Source of the DNA: Pseudomonas sp. MF4836
Lineage (GTDB): Bacteria; Pseudomonadota; Gammaproteobacteria; Pseudomonadales; Pseudomonadaceae
Assembly: GCF_002018875.1 (NCBI RefSeq)
Contig: NZ_MVOL01000012.1
Location: forward strand, 180,747-244,746
DNA: 64,000 bases
Direction of reading: 5' to 3'
Positions 51,499-58,569 of the stretch are shown one piece after another (within the stretch, counting starts at the first letter, position 1; the number at the start of each line of letters is the position of its first letter). The notes under the pieces were generated by a model that had not been told where the DNA came from, made no database searches, and saw only the letters and a list, made by a program, of their open reading frames with translations. The translations under genes were made by a program, and so were the position numbers.

Positions 51499-52650
51499 TT
51501 AGCGCTCGGGGCCGAGGGCTTTCTCGGACGCTGCGCAGGTGCCCGCTGACAACTGGCGCAGGCTGGCGGCCAGCAGCCGCTCACTGTGGCCCTGGGACAG
51601 CACCGGGCTGTTATCCGCCGCCTGCTGCGCCTGCGCAAGATAGGCCTCGGCCTGTTGCCGGCGCCCCTCAAGCAGCGCGCGCAGGGCCTGGCAACGTGGG
51701 CGCAGCCAGGGCGCGTACCAATCGGCATCGGCGCTCAGGCCGCTGTCATTCAAGGGTGTCGCATCCTGCTGCTCGCAGGCTTGGCAAAAGGCCAACTCGG
51801 CGCGCAATAACTCGATCAAGGCGCTCATGCCGTGCAATTGTCCGGCCCGGGCCTTGAGCAACCCGTCCAGCTCCTGGCTCATCTGCGCCGCTGCTGGCCA
51901 GTCGCCGCGATCCTGCGCGGCATTTAGCCGGTAGCTGAAGGCCATCAAGGGTTCGGGCATGGCGCCCTGGTCCAGCAACTGAAGATCGGCCACCGGCAGT
52001 TGCCCGCTGGGCACCCCGGCCACCGTCAAGGCGGTGAGGCGCGCCTGGGCCAATGCCGCACCCTGGTCGTCGCGATGCCGATACCAGGCGATCAGGAGCA
52101 TGCCGTCGCTGGGCATCACGTGCCACGACGGCAGCAGATTCGCCAGGCCCATGCTGAGGTTGATGGCGGCGAACGCGAGGCACATCGCCCCAACCACCGA
52201 GGATGCGTACAAGCCCAACCCCAGGGCCAGCAGCCCGACCACCAGATTCGATAGCGGCCCCATCACGGCCACCAGCATCCACTGCGAGCGCCAGGGACGC
52301 TGCGGATTGGTCGCCGGAATGACATAGCCGCCCAGGCGATTGCGCTTGAGCTGGGGCGACCAGCGCACCCGCCAGCCACGCCGCTGCACCTGTATCTCCA
52401 GCGCCGCGATACGCACCAGCAACACCGGCATTCCCGCCAGCCGGGCCCCCAGGTAATGCCCGCCCTCATGCACCACCAGACCGATGATCCCCAGCACAGT
52501 GGCCAGGGCCATGGCCAGGAACGGCTGCAGCCCGGACTTTATGCCGAAGCCCAGGATCAGCGCGGCGATAAACCAGCCACTGATCGATATCAGGCGCTGC
52601 AGGAGATTGAGCACTCTGTTCAGGGCCTTGAGCCCCTTGCTGCCTTGCAT
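51499..52650 (-). CDS. Membrane metalloprotease-like protein (M50/site-2 protease family)
   Basis: A 383-residue protein. The N-terminal half has about four membrane spans and the zinc motif HEGGH (61-65) at the end of the second span. A segment GPLSNLVVGLLALGLG and a further MPSDGMLLIAWYRH (the distal Asp region of M50 enzymes) follow. The C-terminal ~170 residues are soluble and helical, possibly TPR-like. It is probably an intramembrane protease; the substrate is unknown. It is co-directional with the RNA-repair operon but separated by a terminator. Confidence 0.78.
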   Translation of the reverse strand: MQGSKGLKALNRVLNLLQRLISISGWFIAALILGFGIKSGLQPFLAMALATVLGIIGLVVHEGGHYLGARLAGMPVLLVRIAALEIQVQRRGWRVRWSPQLKRNRLGGYVIPATNPQRPWRSQWMLVAVMGPLSNLVVGLLALGLGLYASSVVGAMCLAFAAINLSMGLANLLPSWHVMPSDGMLLIAWYRHRDDQGAALAQARLTALTVAGVPSGQLPVADLQLLDQGAMPEPLMAFSYRLNAAQDRGDWPAAAQMSQELDGLLKARAGQLHGMSALIELLRAELAFCQACEQQDATPLNDSGLSADADWYAPWLRPRCQALRALLEGRRQQAEAYLAQAQQAADNSPVLSQGHSERLLAASLRQLSAGTCAASEKALGPER

Positions 52651-52740
52651 CGCGCGCGTCCTTGAGTGTGAAGCCGATGGTCATCCAGGCGCGCAGCCTG
52701 CCAGTTTCCGCCCTGGCGATTCAAGCGCCGATTGCCGCGG

Positions 52741-52759
52741 CCGCCTGCGACGCAGGCGG
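52741..52759 (-). terminator. Hairpin at the end of the RNA-repair operon
   Basis: CCGCCTGC-GAC-GCAGGCGG is a perfect 8-bp stem just after the rtcA stop. No T-run, so it may act as a 3' end stabiliser or weak terminator. Confidence 0.5.
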
Positions 52760-52764
52760 TGCAA

Positions 52765-53793
52765 TCAGGCGCTGGGCTGGCACTCCACCAGCAACAGGTT
52801 TTCGGCCTGCTGCCGGCATTCGATGCGCACCGGCAAAAAGCGCTCGATCACGGCCAGGTTGCTGCGCAGATGATCGCTCATGCGCGGCGTGGTAAAGCTG
52901 CCACCCCCGGCCAGGGCCATCGGCAGCAGCAACTGGTCGGCCAGGTGTTCGGCCACGGCCGCTTCGCTGTGCAGCCATTCGCGAGCCTGGTCGACGACCC
53001 GGTCCGCCACGGTCTCGGCGCGCACGCTGGTCTGGCCAAAAGCACTGAAGACCTCAGTCAGGTGCTCAAAGGCGAACTCCAGCAACAGCACGTTGCCGGG
53101 GCCGTGCTCCTGGTCGATCTGGCTCACCTGCAACTGCTCGGCAGCGAACCCCAGGCGCTTGGCGACCCGATCCAGCTCGCGCTCGGCCACGCGCCACGGC
53201 ACGCCGGCAATCAAGGCCGTGGCCCGTTGCTCAAGCAGCTTTCCACGCTGGGGCAGGTGCAAAGGCTGCAACGACGAAGGCTGGACAAACAGGGTCAGTT
53301 CGCCACCGCCCGCGGGCACAAAACCGTGCCGCAGCAGTTGCAGCTCGACCTGCGCGCCCATGCGCCGCAGCAGCGGCAGCCAGGCCCGCTCCAGGGTATC
53401 GCTGGGAGGCGCCATCGGGTTGTGGGTGCCGCCGCTGATGGTCACCCGGCTGGGTTGCGACGCATGGAGCAAGGCCGGCAGCAAGGTCTGCAACACCAGG
53501 GTGCAGCTGCCGGCGCTGCCGATGGCGAAGCGGTAGTCGCCACCGCGAATCGCCCCGGGTTCGAACGTCAACTGCTGCGAACCCAGCTCGGCCCCTTCGA
53601 CCCGGGCCTGGCACACCTCGGCCGCCGCCAGCACCGAGGTCAGGTGCTGACGCAACAGCCCCGGCTTGCTGCGCCTGGCGCGAATATTCTTAATCCGCAG
53701 CCCACGACCGGTCACCATCGACAAGCTCAAGGCGCTGCGCAATACCTGCCCGCCGCCGATGGCGCCGTCTATTTCAATCACATCCTGTTTCAT
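52765..53793 (-). CDS. rtcA: RNA 3'-terminal phosphate cyclase
   Basis: A 342-residue RtcA. It converts RNA 3'-phosphate ends to 2',3'-cyclic phosphate through an adenylated His, here His308 in TPRMSDHLRSN. Other signatures are IEIDGAIGGGQVLRSALSLS at the N-terminus and ISGGTHNPMAPPSDTLERAW. The start is set at the second ATG (53793), which has GAGGA at good spacing. It is the last gene of the RtcR-controlled operon, 10 bp after the nucleotidyltransferase gene. Confidence 0.95.
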   Translation of the reverse strand: MKQDVIEIDGAIGGGQVLRSALSLSMVTGRGLRIKNIRARRSKPGLLRQHLTSVLAAAEVCQARVEGAELGSQQLTFEPGAIRGGDYRFAIGSAGSCTLVLQTLLPALLHASQPSRVTISGGTHNPMAPPSDTLERAWLPLLRRMGAQVELQLLRHGFVPAGGGELTLFVQPSSLQPLHLPQRGKLLEQRATALIAGVPWRVAERELDRVAKRLGFAAEQLQVSQIDQEHGPGNVLLLEFAFEHLTEVFSAFGQTSVRAETVADRVVDQAREWLHSEAAVAEHLADQLLLPMALAGGGSFTTPRMSDHLRSNLAVIERFLPVRIECRQQAENLLLVECQPSA

Positions 53794-53802
53794 CACCATT
53801 CC

Positions 53803-54591
53803 TCAGGCGTAGTGGCCAACCATCTGTCTCAGGTAGGCATCCAGCACGCTGTTGTCTTCTTGGGTGCGGGGCAGCTTGGGCACCGCACGCGCCAATTCCG
53901 TTTCGATAAACCGATGCAGGACCGGGAGTCGTGGGCCATAGGTGGCCTCATCGGCGTTGCGTTTGAGCACCAGCAGCTCGGCCACTTCCGCCAGCAGCGC
54001 CGGATCGTCGACGGTGCCCAGCAGGTCGTCGAAGGTCATCGGTGGCCGGCCACCGCCCTGGTCGATCCAGCGCACGGCGAGCAACGGCCGCAGCACGTAG
54101 AAGTACTTTTTCAGGCGCACGCTGTCGCCTTGCAGGTAGCCGCGAAAATTCTTCCTGGCCATCGACAGGTAGTGGCTGCGGGCTGCCGGCGGGCTGTAGA
54201 AGGCTTCGGCCAGCTCCCGCAGGCGCAGGGTGGCGACGCTTTCGCTGCGGTACACCAGGGGCGAGTCAAGCCATTCGAGCAGGGTCGGGTTGGACTTGCG
54301 CAACAGCCCGAGGGTCTTGCGCAGCTCCCAGCCGCTGACGTCCAGTTCGTCGTCCAGGGGGCGTTCGATCACGTCCCGCGGGGTGTCGACCTGGATAAAC
54401 CACTCGGGCTTTTCCACGTACACAAAACGCACGTCATAGTCGCTGTCGGTGGAGGCAAAACCCCAGGCGCGGCTGCCCGATTCACAGGCATACAGCACCT
54501 TGACGTTGCGCTCGCGCTCGATGCGTTCCAGCTCTTGCAGCACCCGCTCGCGCATCGCGGCGTCGAGGGGGTGGCGCTGTTCGAAATCCAT
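53803..54591 (-). CDS. RlaP-like nucleotidyltransferase
   Basis: A 262-residue member of the pol-beta-like nucleotidyltransferase superfamily. The signature ACESGSRAWGFASTDSDYDV holds the GS motif and the first metal-binding Asp pair, and VRFVYV follows. The C-terminal helical region contains RKNFRGYLQGDSVRLKKYFY. Proteins of this type (RlaP, PF10127) are linked to RNA ligases and RNA repair. In this operon it may add or modify nucleotides at RNA ends; the activity is inferred. Confidence 0.83.
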   Translation of the reverse strand: MDFEQRHPLDAAMRERVLQELERIERERNVKVLYACESGSRAWGFASTDSDYDVRFVYVEKPEWFIQVDTPRDVIERPLDDELDVSGWELRKTLGLLRKSNPTLLEWLDSPLVYRSESVATLRLRELAEAFYSPPAARSHYLSMARKNFRGYLQGDSVRLKKYFYVLRPLLAVRWIDQGGGRPPMTFDDLLGTVDDPALLAEVAELLVLKRNADEATYGPRLPVLHRFIETELARAVPKLPRTQEDNSVLDAYLRQMVGHYA

Positions 54592-54603
54592 GTTGCTCTT
54601 CCT

Positions 54604-55245
54604 TTAATCAGTCGCACTGGCGACCAGGGCACTGAGGGTCCGGCGCCGAGGGTTCCACACCGTCATGCACCAGATCCCCCACCACTCCAGGCCGCTGGCG
54701 AAATAGTCGCTCCAGGGCGGGTTGTCGTCGCCGTCCTGCCAGTCGAGGACAAAGCCGTCGACCCAATTGATCACCTGCACCCCCTCTGCGGCTTCCAGAC
54801 CCAGCAGGTTGCACCACTCGTGAAACAGTGCCCGGGCCTCCTCTTCCCCACCCTTGAACCGGGTGCCATAGGGCGGCCGGCGAAAGCCGTGGTAGAGCTC
54901 CAGCGGTTCCTGGGGCGCCTCCTCGACCCGCAACAAACGCTGCACCTGCTCCGCCGCCAGGGGCGTGGCCTGGGCCCGATGCTGCTCCCAGGTCACGCTG
55001 GGCGGCGGACGATGAGCGTATTCCGGGTTCTGGATCAAGGCCCGGTGCCACTCCAACTGGCCGTGCATCAGGTGCTCATGCAACTGCTGCAAGGCCTGGC
55101 GATGCAGGGCCTCGTCCACCCGGGTTTCGGCCTCGGGCGCCAGCAGCACGAACTCGAAGACGCAACCGGCCGCGTCCATGCGATTTCGCAGCGAGGCGCA
55201 ATGGGCCTGCTCGATGCCCTGCAGCAGGGTTGTCTGTCTGATCAC
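54604..55245 (-). CDS. Unknown protein of the RNA-repair operon
   Basis: A 213-residue soluble protein. GTG at 55245 with AAGGA seven bases ahead is the likely start. It is rich in Trp in its C-terminal part (VINWVDGFVLDWQDGDDNPP, then GLEWWGIWCMTVWNPRRRTL), with an acidic middle. I recognise no family. Its position between the HEAT-like protein and the nucleotidyltransferase, with short gaps, ties it to RNA repair or stress sensing. Confidence 0.7.
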   Translation of the reverse strand: MIRQTTLLQGIEQAHCASLRNRMDAAGCVFEFVLLAPEAETRVDEALHRQALQQLHEHLMHGQLEWHRALIQNPEYAHRPPPSVTWEQHRAQATPLAAEQVQRLLRVEEAPQEPLELYHGFRRPPYGTRFKGGEEEARALFHEWCNLLGLEAAEGVQVINWVDGFVLDWQDGDDNPPWSDYFASGLEWWGIWCMTVWNPRRRTLSALVASATD

Positions 55246-55258
55246 GCTCAATCCTTTT

Positions 55259-56608
55259 CTAACGCAGGCGGCTGACCGTGCCGGGGCTCAGTTCAGCGGC
55301 CTCTTCCATTGTCTGCAGTTGTTGCAGCAACGCCTCGCGCAACGCCTTGGGCGTATGCGCGTCGGCCAGGGTGACACGGCCCCGGCACCAGCCCTGGACA
55401 CAGGTCAACCAATAGGCCTGATCCGCACCGGCCCGGGCATGACGCTGCAGCAGGTACTGCAACTGATAACCCCGGGGCCACAGCGTCATCAGGGCCGCCC
55501 GGCGTTGTGCCGGCAACCCTTGCCAGCCCGCATCCAGGCGCTGGCGCAGCGGCTCGTCGAGGTCCCGCCAGGGTTGTTCGCGCAACAGCTCCACCGCCCG
55601 CGTGAAGACCTTGTCCGACTCATCGTCCAAGGCTGCCAGCTGCTGCTCCAGGCCGCGCTCGCCCAGGGCCTCCAGGGCTTGCAGACGCACCGACGCCAAG
55701 GGCGATTGCAGGGCCAGGCACAGCAGCGGCTCGGCCGCCGGCTCATTCAGCTCCCGGGCCAGGCCCGCCAGCCCCAGCCATTCACGGCGCGAAGCCGGCG
55801 CCGGCAGGGCCAGCCGTGCCAGCAATACCTGGCGCGCCTCCACCTGCCATTGCGGCGCCGCCCAGCGGGCCAGGCACCGCATGGCTGCCGAATCATCCAG
55901 CAGGGCTCGTTGCAGGTACGCCTGTGGCGCCTGCACCAAACCGAGCAACCGGCGCAGGGCCTTGACCCGGACACTGGCGCCCCGGGTGTGCAGGGCGAAC
56001 TCCAGCAACGGCACGGCCTGCTCCAGGGGCAATGCCGCGCAGGCTTCCACCGCCAATTGCCGCACCATCATGTCGCGGTGGACCAGGGCCCGACGGATCA
56101 GCACCTCAGGTTGCGCCGTGGCCTCGTGCAGCAAGCCGAACAAAAAGCGCGCCGGCTTGCCTTGCAGGCTGACGAACGCCGCTTCGACCTCGGCCCGCAC
56201 CTCGGGCGCCTGAAGCACCGCACGCGCCGCCGTCAGTGTCGCCAGGTGATCCACCCGCTGCTTGTCGCCCAGGGCGATCAACGGCCCCAGCGCCTGCAAC
56301 AGCAGGCCGACGTACTCCCGGCGCAGGTAGGGCTCGACCGCCGCGGCGGCCAGTTGCCGAACCTGCGGCACCCAGTCATTGAGGCGCAGCAGCAACGCCG
56401 CCAGTGCCTGGGCCGAGGGCCGCTGGCCCAGGGCCCGGACCGCCACTTCGCGCACATACCCCCAACGGAACTGACTCAGGGCACTCCAGCCCTGGTGATC
56501 GTCCGGGCCTTGCAGCGCGGCGATCAGTTCGTCGAGCTGATCGGCTTCATAAGGCCGCTGCTGCCATGACTGGCTGCGCAGCTGCTTGAGTTGGGTGATG
56601 CAATCCAT
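55259..56608 (-). CDS. HEAT-like repeat protein of the RNA-repair operon
   Basis: A 449-residue protein made almost wholly of alpha-helical pairs. Repeated patterns such as WGYVREVAVRALGQRPSAQA, VPQVRQLAAAAVEPYLRREY and ASVRVKALRRLLGLVQAPQA are HEAT-type. It is probably a scaffold that binds RNA or one of the partner proteins. The ATG at 56608 is 4 bp after the rtcB stop region and gives MDCITQLKQLRSQ. No catalytic motif is seen. Confidence 0.8.
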   Translation of the reverse strand: MDCITQLKQLRSQSWQQRPYEADQLDELIAALQGPDDHQGWSALSQFRWGYVREVAVRALGQRPSAQALAALLLRLNDWVPQVRQLAAAAVEPYLRREYVGLLLQALGPLIALGDKQRVDHLATLTAARAVLQAPEVRAEVEAAFVSLQGKPARFLFGLLHEATAQPEVLIRRALVHRDMMVRQLAVEACAALPLEQAVPLLEFALHTRGASVRVKALRRLLGLVQAPQAYLQRALLDDSAAMRCLARWAAPQWQVEARQVLLARLALPAPASRREWLGLAGLARELNEPAAEPLLCLALQSPLASVRLQALEALGERGLEQQLAALDDESDKVFTRAVELLREQPWRDLDEPLRQRLDAGWQGLPAQRRAALMTLWPRGYQLQYLLQRHARAGADQAYWLTCVQGWCRGRVTLADAHTPKALREALLQQLQTMEEAAELSPGTVSRLR

Positions 56609-56612
56609 GTTC

Positions 56613-57839
56613 TTATCCCTTGACGCACACCACCTGACGCAAGGTGTGCAGCACTTCCACCAGCTCGCGCTGGGCGTGCATGACTTGATCGATGTCCTTG
56701 TAGGCCATCGGTATTTCATCAATTACATCGGCGTCCTTGCGGCACTCCACATGGGCCGTGGCGCGGATCTGGTCCTCGAGGGTGAAGGTGTTCTTGGCCC
56801 GGGTCCGGCTCATGGTGCGACCGGCACCGTGGCTGCACGAGCAAAAGGCGTCCTCGTTACCCAGGCCACGCACAATGAAACTCTTGGCCCCCATGGACCC
56901 TGGAATGATCCCCAGTTCGCCCTTCTTCGCCGACACCGCGCCCTTGCGGGTGACCAGCACCTCTTCACCAAAGTGCCGCTCTTTCTGCACGTAGTTGTGG
57001 TGGCAGTTGACCGCTTCCAGCGCCACTTCGAACGGTTTGCTGATCACCTGGCGCGTCGCCTTGATCACCGCCAGCATCATCAGCTCGCGGTTTTGCCGGG
57101 CGAAATCCTGAGCCCAACCCACGGCCTCGACATAGTCGTCGAAGTGCTGGCTGCCTTCCTCGAAGTACGCCAGGTCACGGTCCGGCAAGTTGGCGATATG
57201 TTGGCGCATATCGGCCTGGGCCAGGTGGATAAACAGGTTACCGATGGCATTCCCTACCCCACGGGAACCGCTGTGCAGCATAAACCAGACCCGGTTCGCC
57301 TCATCCAGGCACACCTCGATGAAGTGGTTACCACCCCCCAGGGTTCCCAGGTGCTTGCGGTTGTTGCTGTTGGCCAGCGCCGGGTACTTGTCGGTGATGG
57401 CCTTGAACCGTGGATCGAGCGCCGCCCAGGCCTGGTCGGCCTGCTGCGGAATCTCCCCCCAGGCGCCTTTATCGCGGCCGCTGCGGGGCGAGGTCCGGCC
57501 ATGGGGCACGGCCTGCTCGATGGCGCTACGCAGACCCAGCAGGTTATCCGGCAGGTCGGCGGCGGTCAGCGAGGTGCGCGCGGCAATCATTCCGCAACCG
57601 ATATCGACCCCGACCGCCGCCGGGATGATCGCGCCCTGGGTCGGGATCACGCTACCAATGGTCGACCCCTTACCCAGGTGCACATCGGGCATCACCGCCA
57701 GGTGCTTGAAGATGAACGGCATCTGCGCGGTGTTCATCAATTGCTGCTTGGCTTCGCTTTCCACAGGCACGCCCTGGGTCCACATCTTGATCGGCTTACC
57801 GTTGGCCACTTCCAGCAATTGATAGGTTTTGTGTTCCAT
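56613..57839 (-). CDS. rtcB: RNA-splicing ligase RtcB
   Basis: A 408-residue RtcB that joins 2',3'-cyclic-phosphate or 3'-phosphate ends to 5'-OH ends with GTP and Mn2+. Metal ligands Asp79 and Cys82 lie in GVDIGCGM. GGGNHFIEVC and LHSGSRGVGN follow, and the guanylylated His is in CSCSHGAGRTMSR. It is located directly after the Y-RNA array and before the HEAT-like gene. The ATG at 57839 matches the family start. Confidence 0.96.
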   Translation of the reverse strand: MEHKTYQLLEVANGKPIKMWTQGVPVESEAKQQLMNTAQMPFIFKHLAVMPDVHLGKGSTIGSVIPTQGAIIPAAVGVDIGCGMIAARTSLTAADLPDNLLGLRSAIEQAVPHGRTSPRSGRDKGAWGEIPQQADQAWAALDPRFKAITDKYPALANSNNRKHLGTLGGGNHFIEVCLDEANRVWFMLHSGSRGVGNAIGNLFIHLAQADMRQHIANLPDRDLAYFEEGSQHFDDYVEAVGWAQDFARQNRELMMLAVIKATRQVISKPFEVALEAVNCHHNYVQKERHFGEEVLVTRKGAVSAKKGELGIIPGSMGAKSFIVRGLGNEDAFCSCSHGAGRTMSRTRAKNTFTLEDQIRATAHVECRKDADVIDEIPMAYKDIDQVMHAQRELVEVLHTLRQVVCVKG

Positions 57840-57939
57840 GTTCTCGACTCTTTTCCGTGGGCCGGCGATCCGGCACAAATTTTTCAGACGCTTCGTTCAA
57901 TCAGTCAGGCAAACCACTGCAAGCCGAAGCCCGCATAAA
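57840..57939 (-). other. Leader between the Y-RNA array and rtcB
   Basis: 100 bp on the minus strand with two small hairpins: GCGGGCTTCGGCTTGC-type pairing near 57915-57935, and GCCGG-ATC-GCCGGC near 57860-57875. These may be processing or stabilising structures between the RNA array and rtcB mRNA. Confidence 0.4.
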
Positions 57940-58056
57940 CGGCGACAAGGGTCAGGTGAAACATTGCAGCACGCTCTACCGTTGAGCTAGCGCCGTGAGG
58001 CGCACAGGAGTCGAACCCGTTACCACGCCGTTCTGTAGTTCCACCGGCATTCGCCG
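57940..58056 (-). ncRNA. Y-RNA-like gene E, with full tRNA-like module
   Basis: Fifth and last unit of the array, about 117 nt. Outer stem CGGCGA / TCGCCG; internal loop between ATGCC and ACCCTTG; inner stem GGTGGAA / TTTCACC (7 pairs, one G-T). The apical module is a permuted tRNA mimic: T-arm ACGGG-TTCGACT-CCTGT, closed acceptor-like hairpin GCGCC-TCAC-GGCGC, D-arm GCTC-AACGGTA-GAGC. Bacterial YrlA RNAs have this plan and bind Rsr through the stem. Confidence 0.85.
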
Positions 58057-58091
58057 GGTCAATCGATAAAACCTGCAAGCCTGGGCCTGCT

Positions 58092-58197
58092 GGCAGCGAC
58101 AAGGGGACAGGCACATTTGCTCTACCGACTGAGCTACCCGTTGCCGGGGCGGGGCTCGAACCCGCGACACAATGGAGTACCTGTGGCATTCGCTGCC
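58092..58197 (-). ncRNA. Y-RNA-like gene D, with full tRNA-like module
   Basis: About 106 nt. Outer stem GGCAGCGA / TCGCTGCC (8 pairs), inner stem ACAGGTA / TGCCTGT. The module is the cleanest of the set: T-arm GCGGG-TTCGAGC-CCCGC, acceptor-like hairpin CCCG-GCAA-CGGG closed by a GNRA tetraloop, D-arm GCTC-AGTCGGTA-GAGC preceded by TA as in real tRNAs. There is no anticodon arm. It is separated from unit C by a small CCCGCC-TC-GGCGGG hairpin. Confidence 0.88.
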
Positions 58198-58220
58198 TCC
58201 CGCCGAGGCGGGTCAAAAGG

Positions 58221-58350
58221 TGCGACGACAAGGGTGTGTGGAAACAGTGGTTGGTGTTCTGCCCCTTGAACTACGGCGGTCTTTCAACCACCGGCGGGAG
58301 TCGAACCCGCATCACGAACCTGGGATGTAGTTCCACAAGCATTCGTCGCA
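58221..58350 (-). ncRNA. Y-RNA-like gene C, with diverged tRNA-like module
   Basis: About 130 nt, the longest unit. Outer stem TGCGACGA / TCGTCGCA (8 pairs), inner stem TGTGGAA / TTCCACA (7 perfect pairs). The module has T-arm GCGGG-TTCGACT-CCCGC, a longer acceptor-like hairpin CGGTGGT-TGAA-AGACCGCCG, and a D-arm-like GTTC-AAGGGGCA-GAAC. The conserved GAACTACAT after the inner stem is shared with units A and E. Confidence 0.85.
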
Positions 58351-58367
58351 TAAAACCGCAAATAGGT

Positions 58368-58444
58368 GGCACGACAAAAGGTGTGACTGAGTAGCCGGAA
58401 TCGAACCGGCGTAACCATGATGTACAGCCACGGGCATTCGTGCC
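58368..58444 (-). ncRNA. Y-RNA-like gene B, T-arm only
   Basis: About 77 nt. Outer stem GGCACGA / TCGTGCC (7 pairs), inner stem GTGGCTG / CAGTCAC (7 pairs, one G-T). The apical part keeps a perfect T-arm GCCGG-TTCGATT-CCGGC but lacks the acceptor-like hairpin and D-arm. Confidence 0.8.
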
Positions 58445-58450
58445 TTCAGT

Positions 58451-58510
58451 GCGTGTGACAAGGGTTTGGCGAGACGCCGTCAATGTAGTCCCGCCGGCAT
58501 TCACACACGC
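58451..58510 (-). ncRNA. Y-RNA-like gene A, minimal stem-loop
   Basis: About 60 nt, the first unit after rsr. Outer stem GCGTGTG / CACACGC (7 pairs), conserved GAATGCC and CCCTTGTC internal-loop strands, inner stem GGCGGGA / TCTCGCC (7 pairs, one G-T), and a ~14-nt loop beginning CTACAT. There is no tRNA-like module, so it would be a bare Ro-binding element. Confidence 0.78.
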
Positions 58511-58569
58511 CGAAAATCAATTTCTGTTGCGCCCGCCGGGTCAGCGGCGGACGACTGTTGTTGCCACGA

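Noticed and set aside
52732..55275. A long plus-strand open frame (about 850 codons) opposite rtcA and its neighbours
   Set aside because: Antisense shadow of real genes with biased composition and no ribosome site or domain.
57940..58444. Canonical tRNA genes suggested by several T-arm (GGTTCGANTCC) and D-arm (TAGCTCA..GGTAGAGC) matches
   Set aside because: The arms occur in the order T then D inside closed Y-RNA stems, there is no anticodon arm, and the distance from any D-arm to the next T-arm is far too long for a tRNA.
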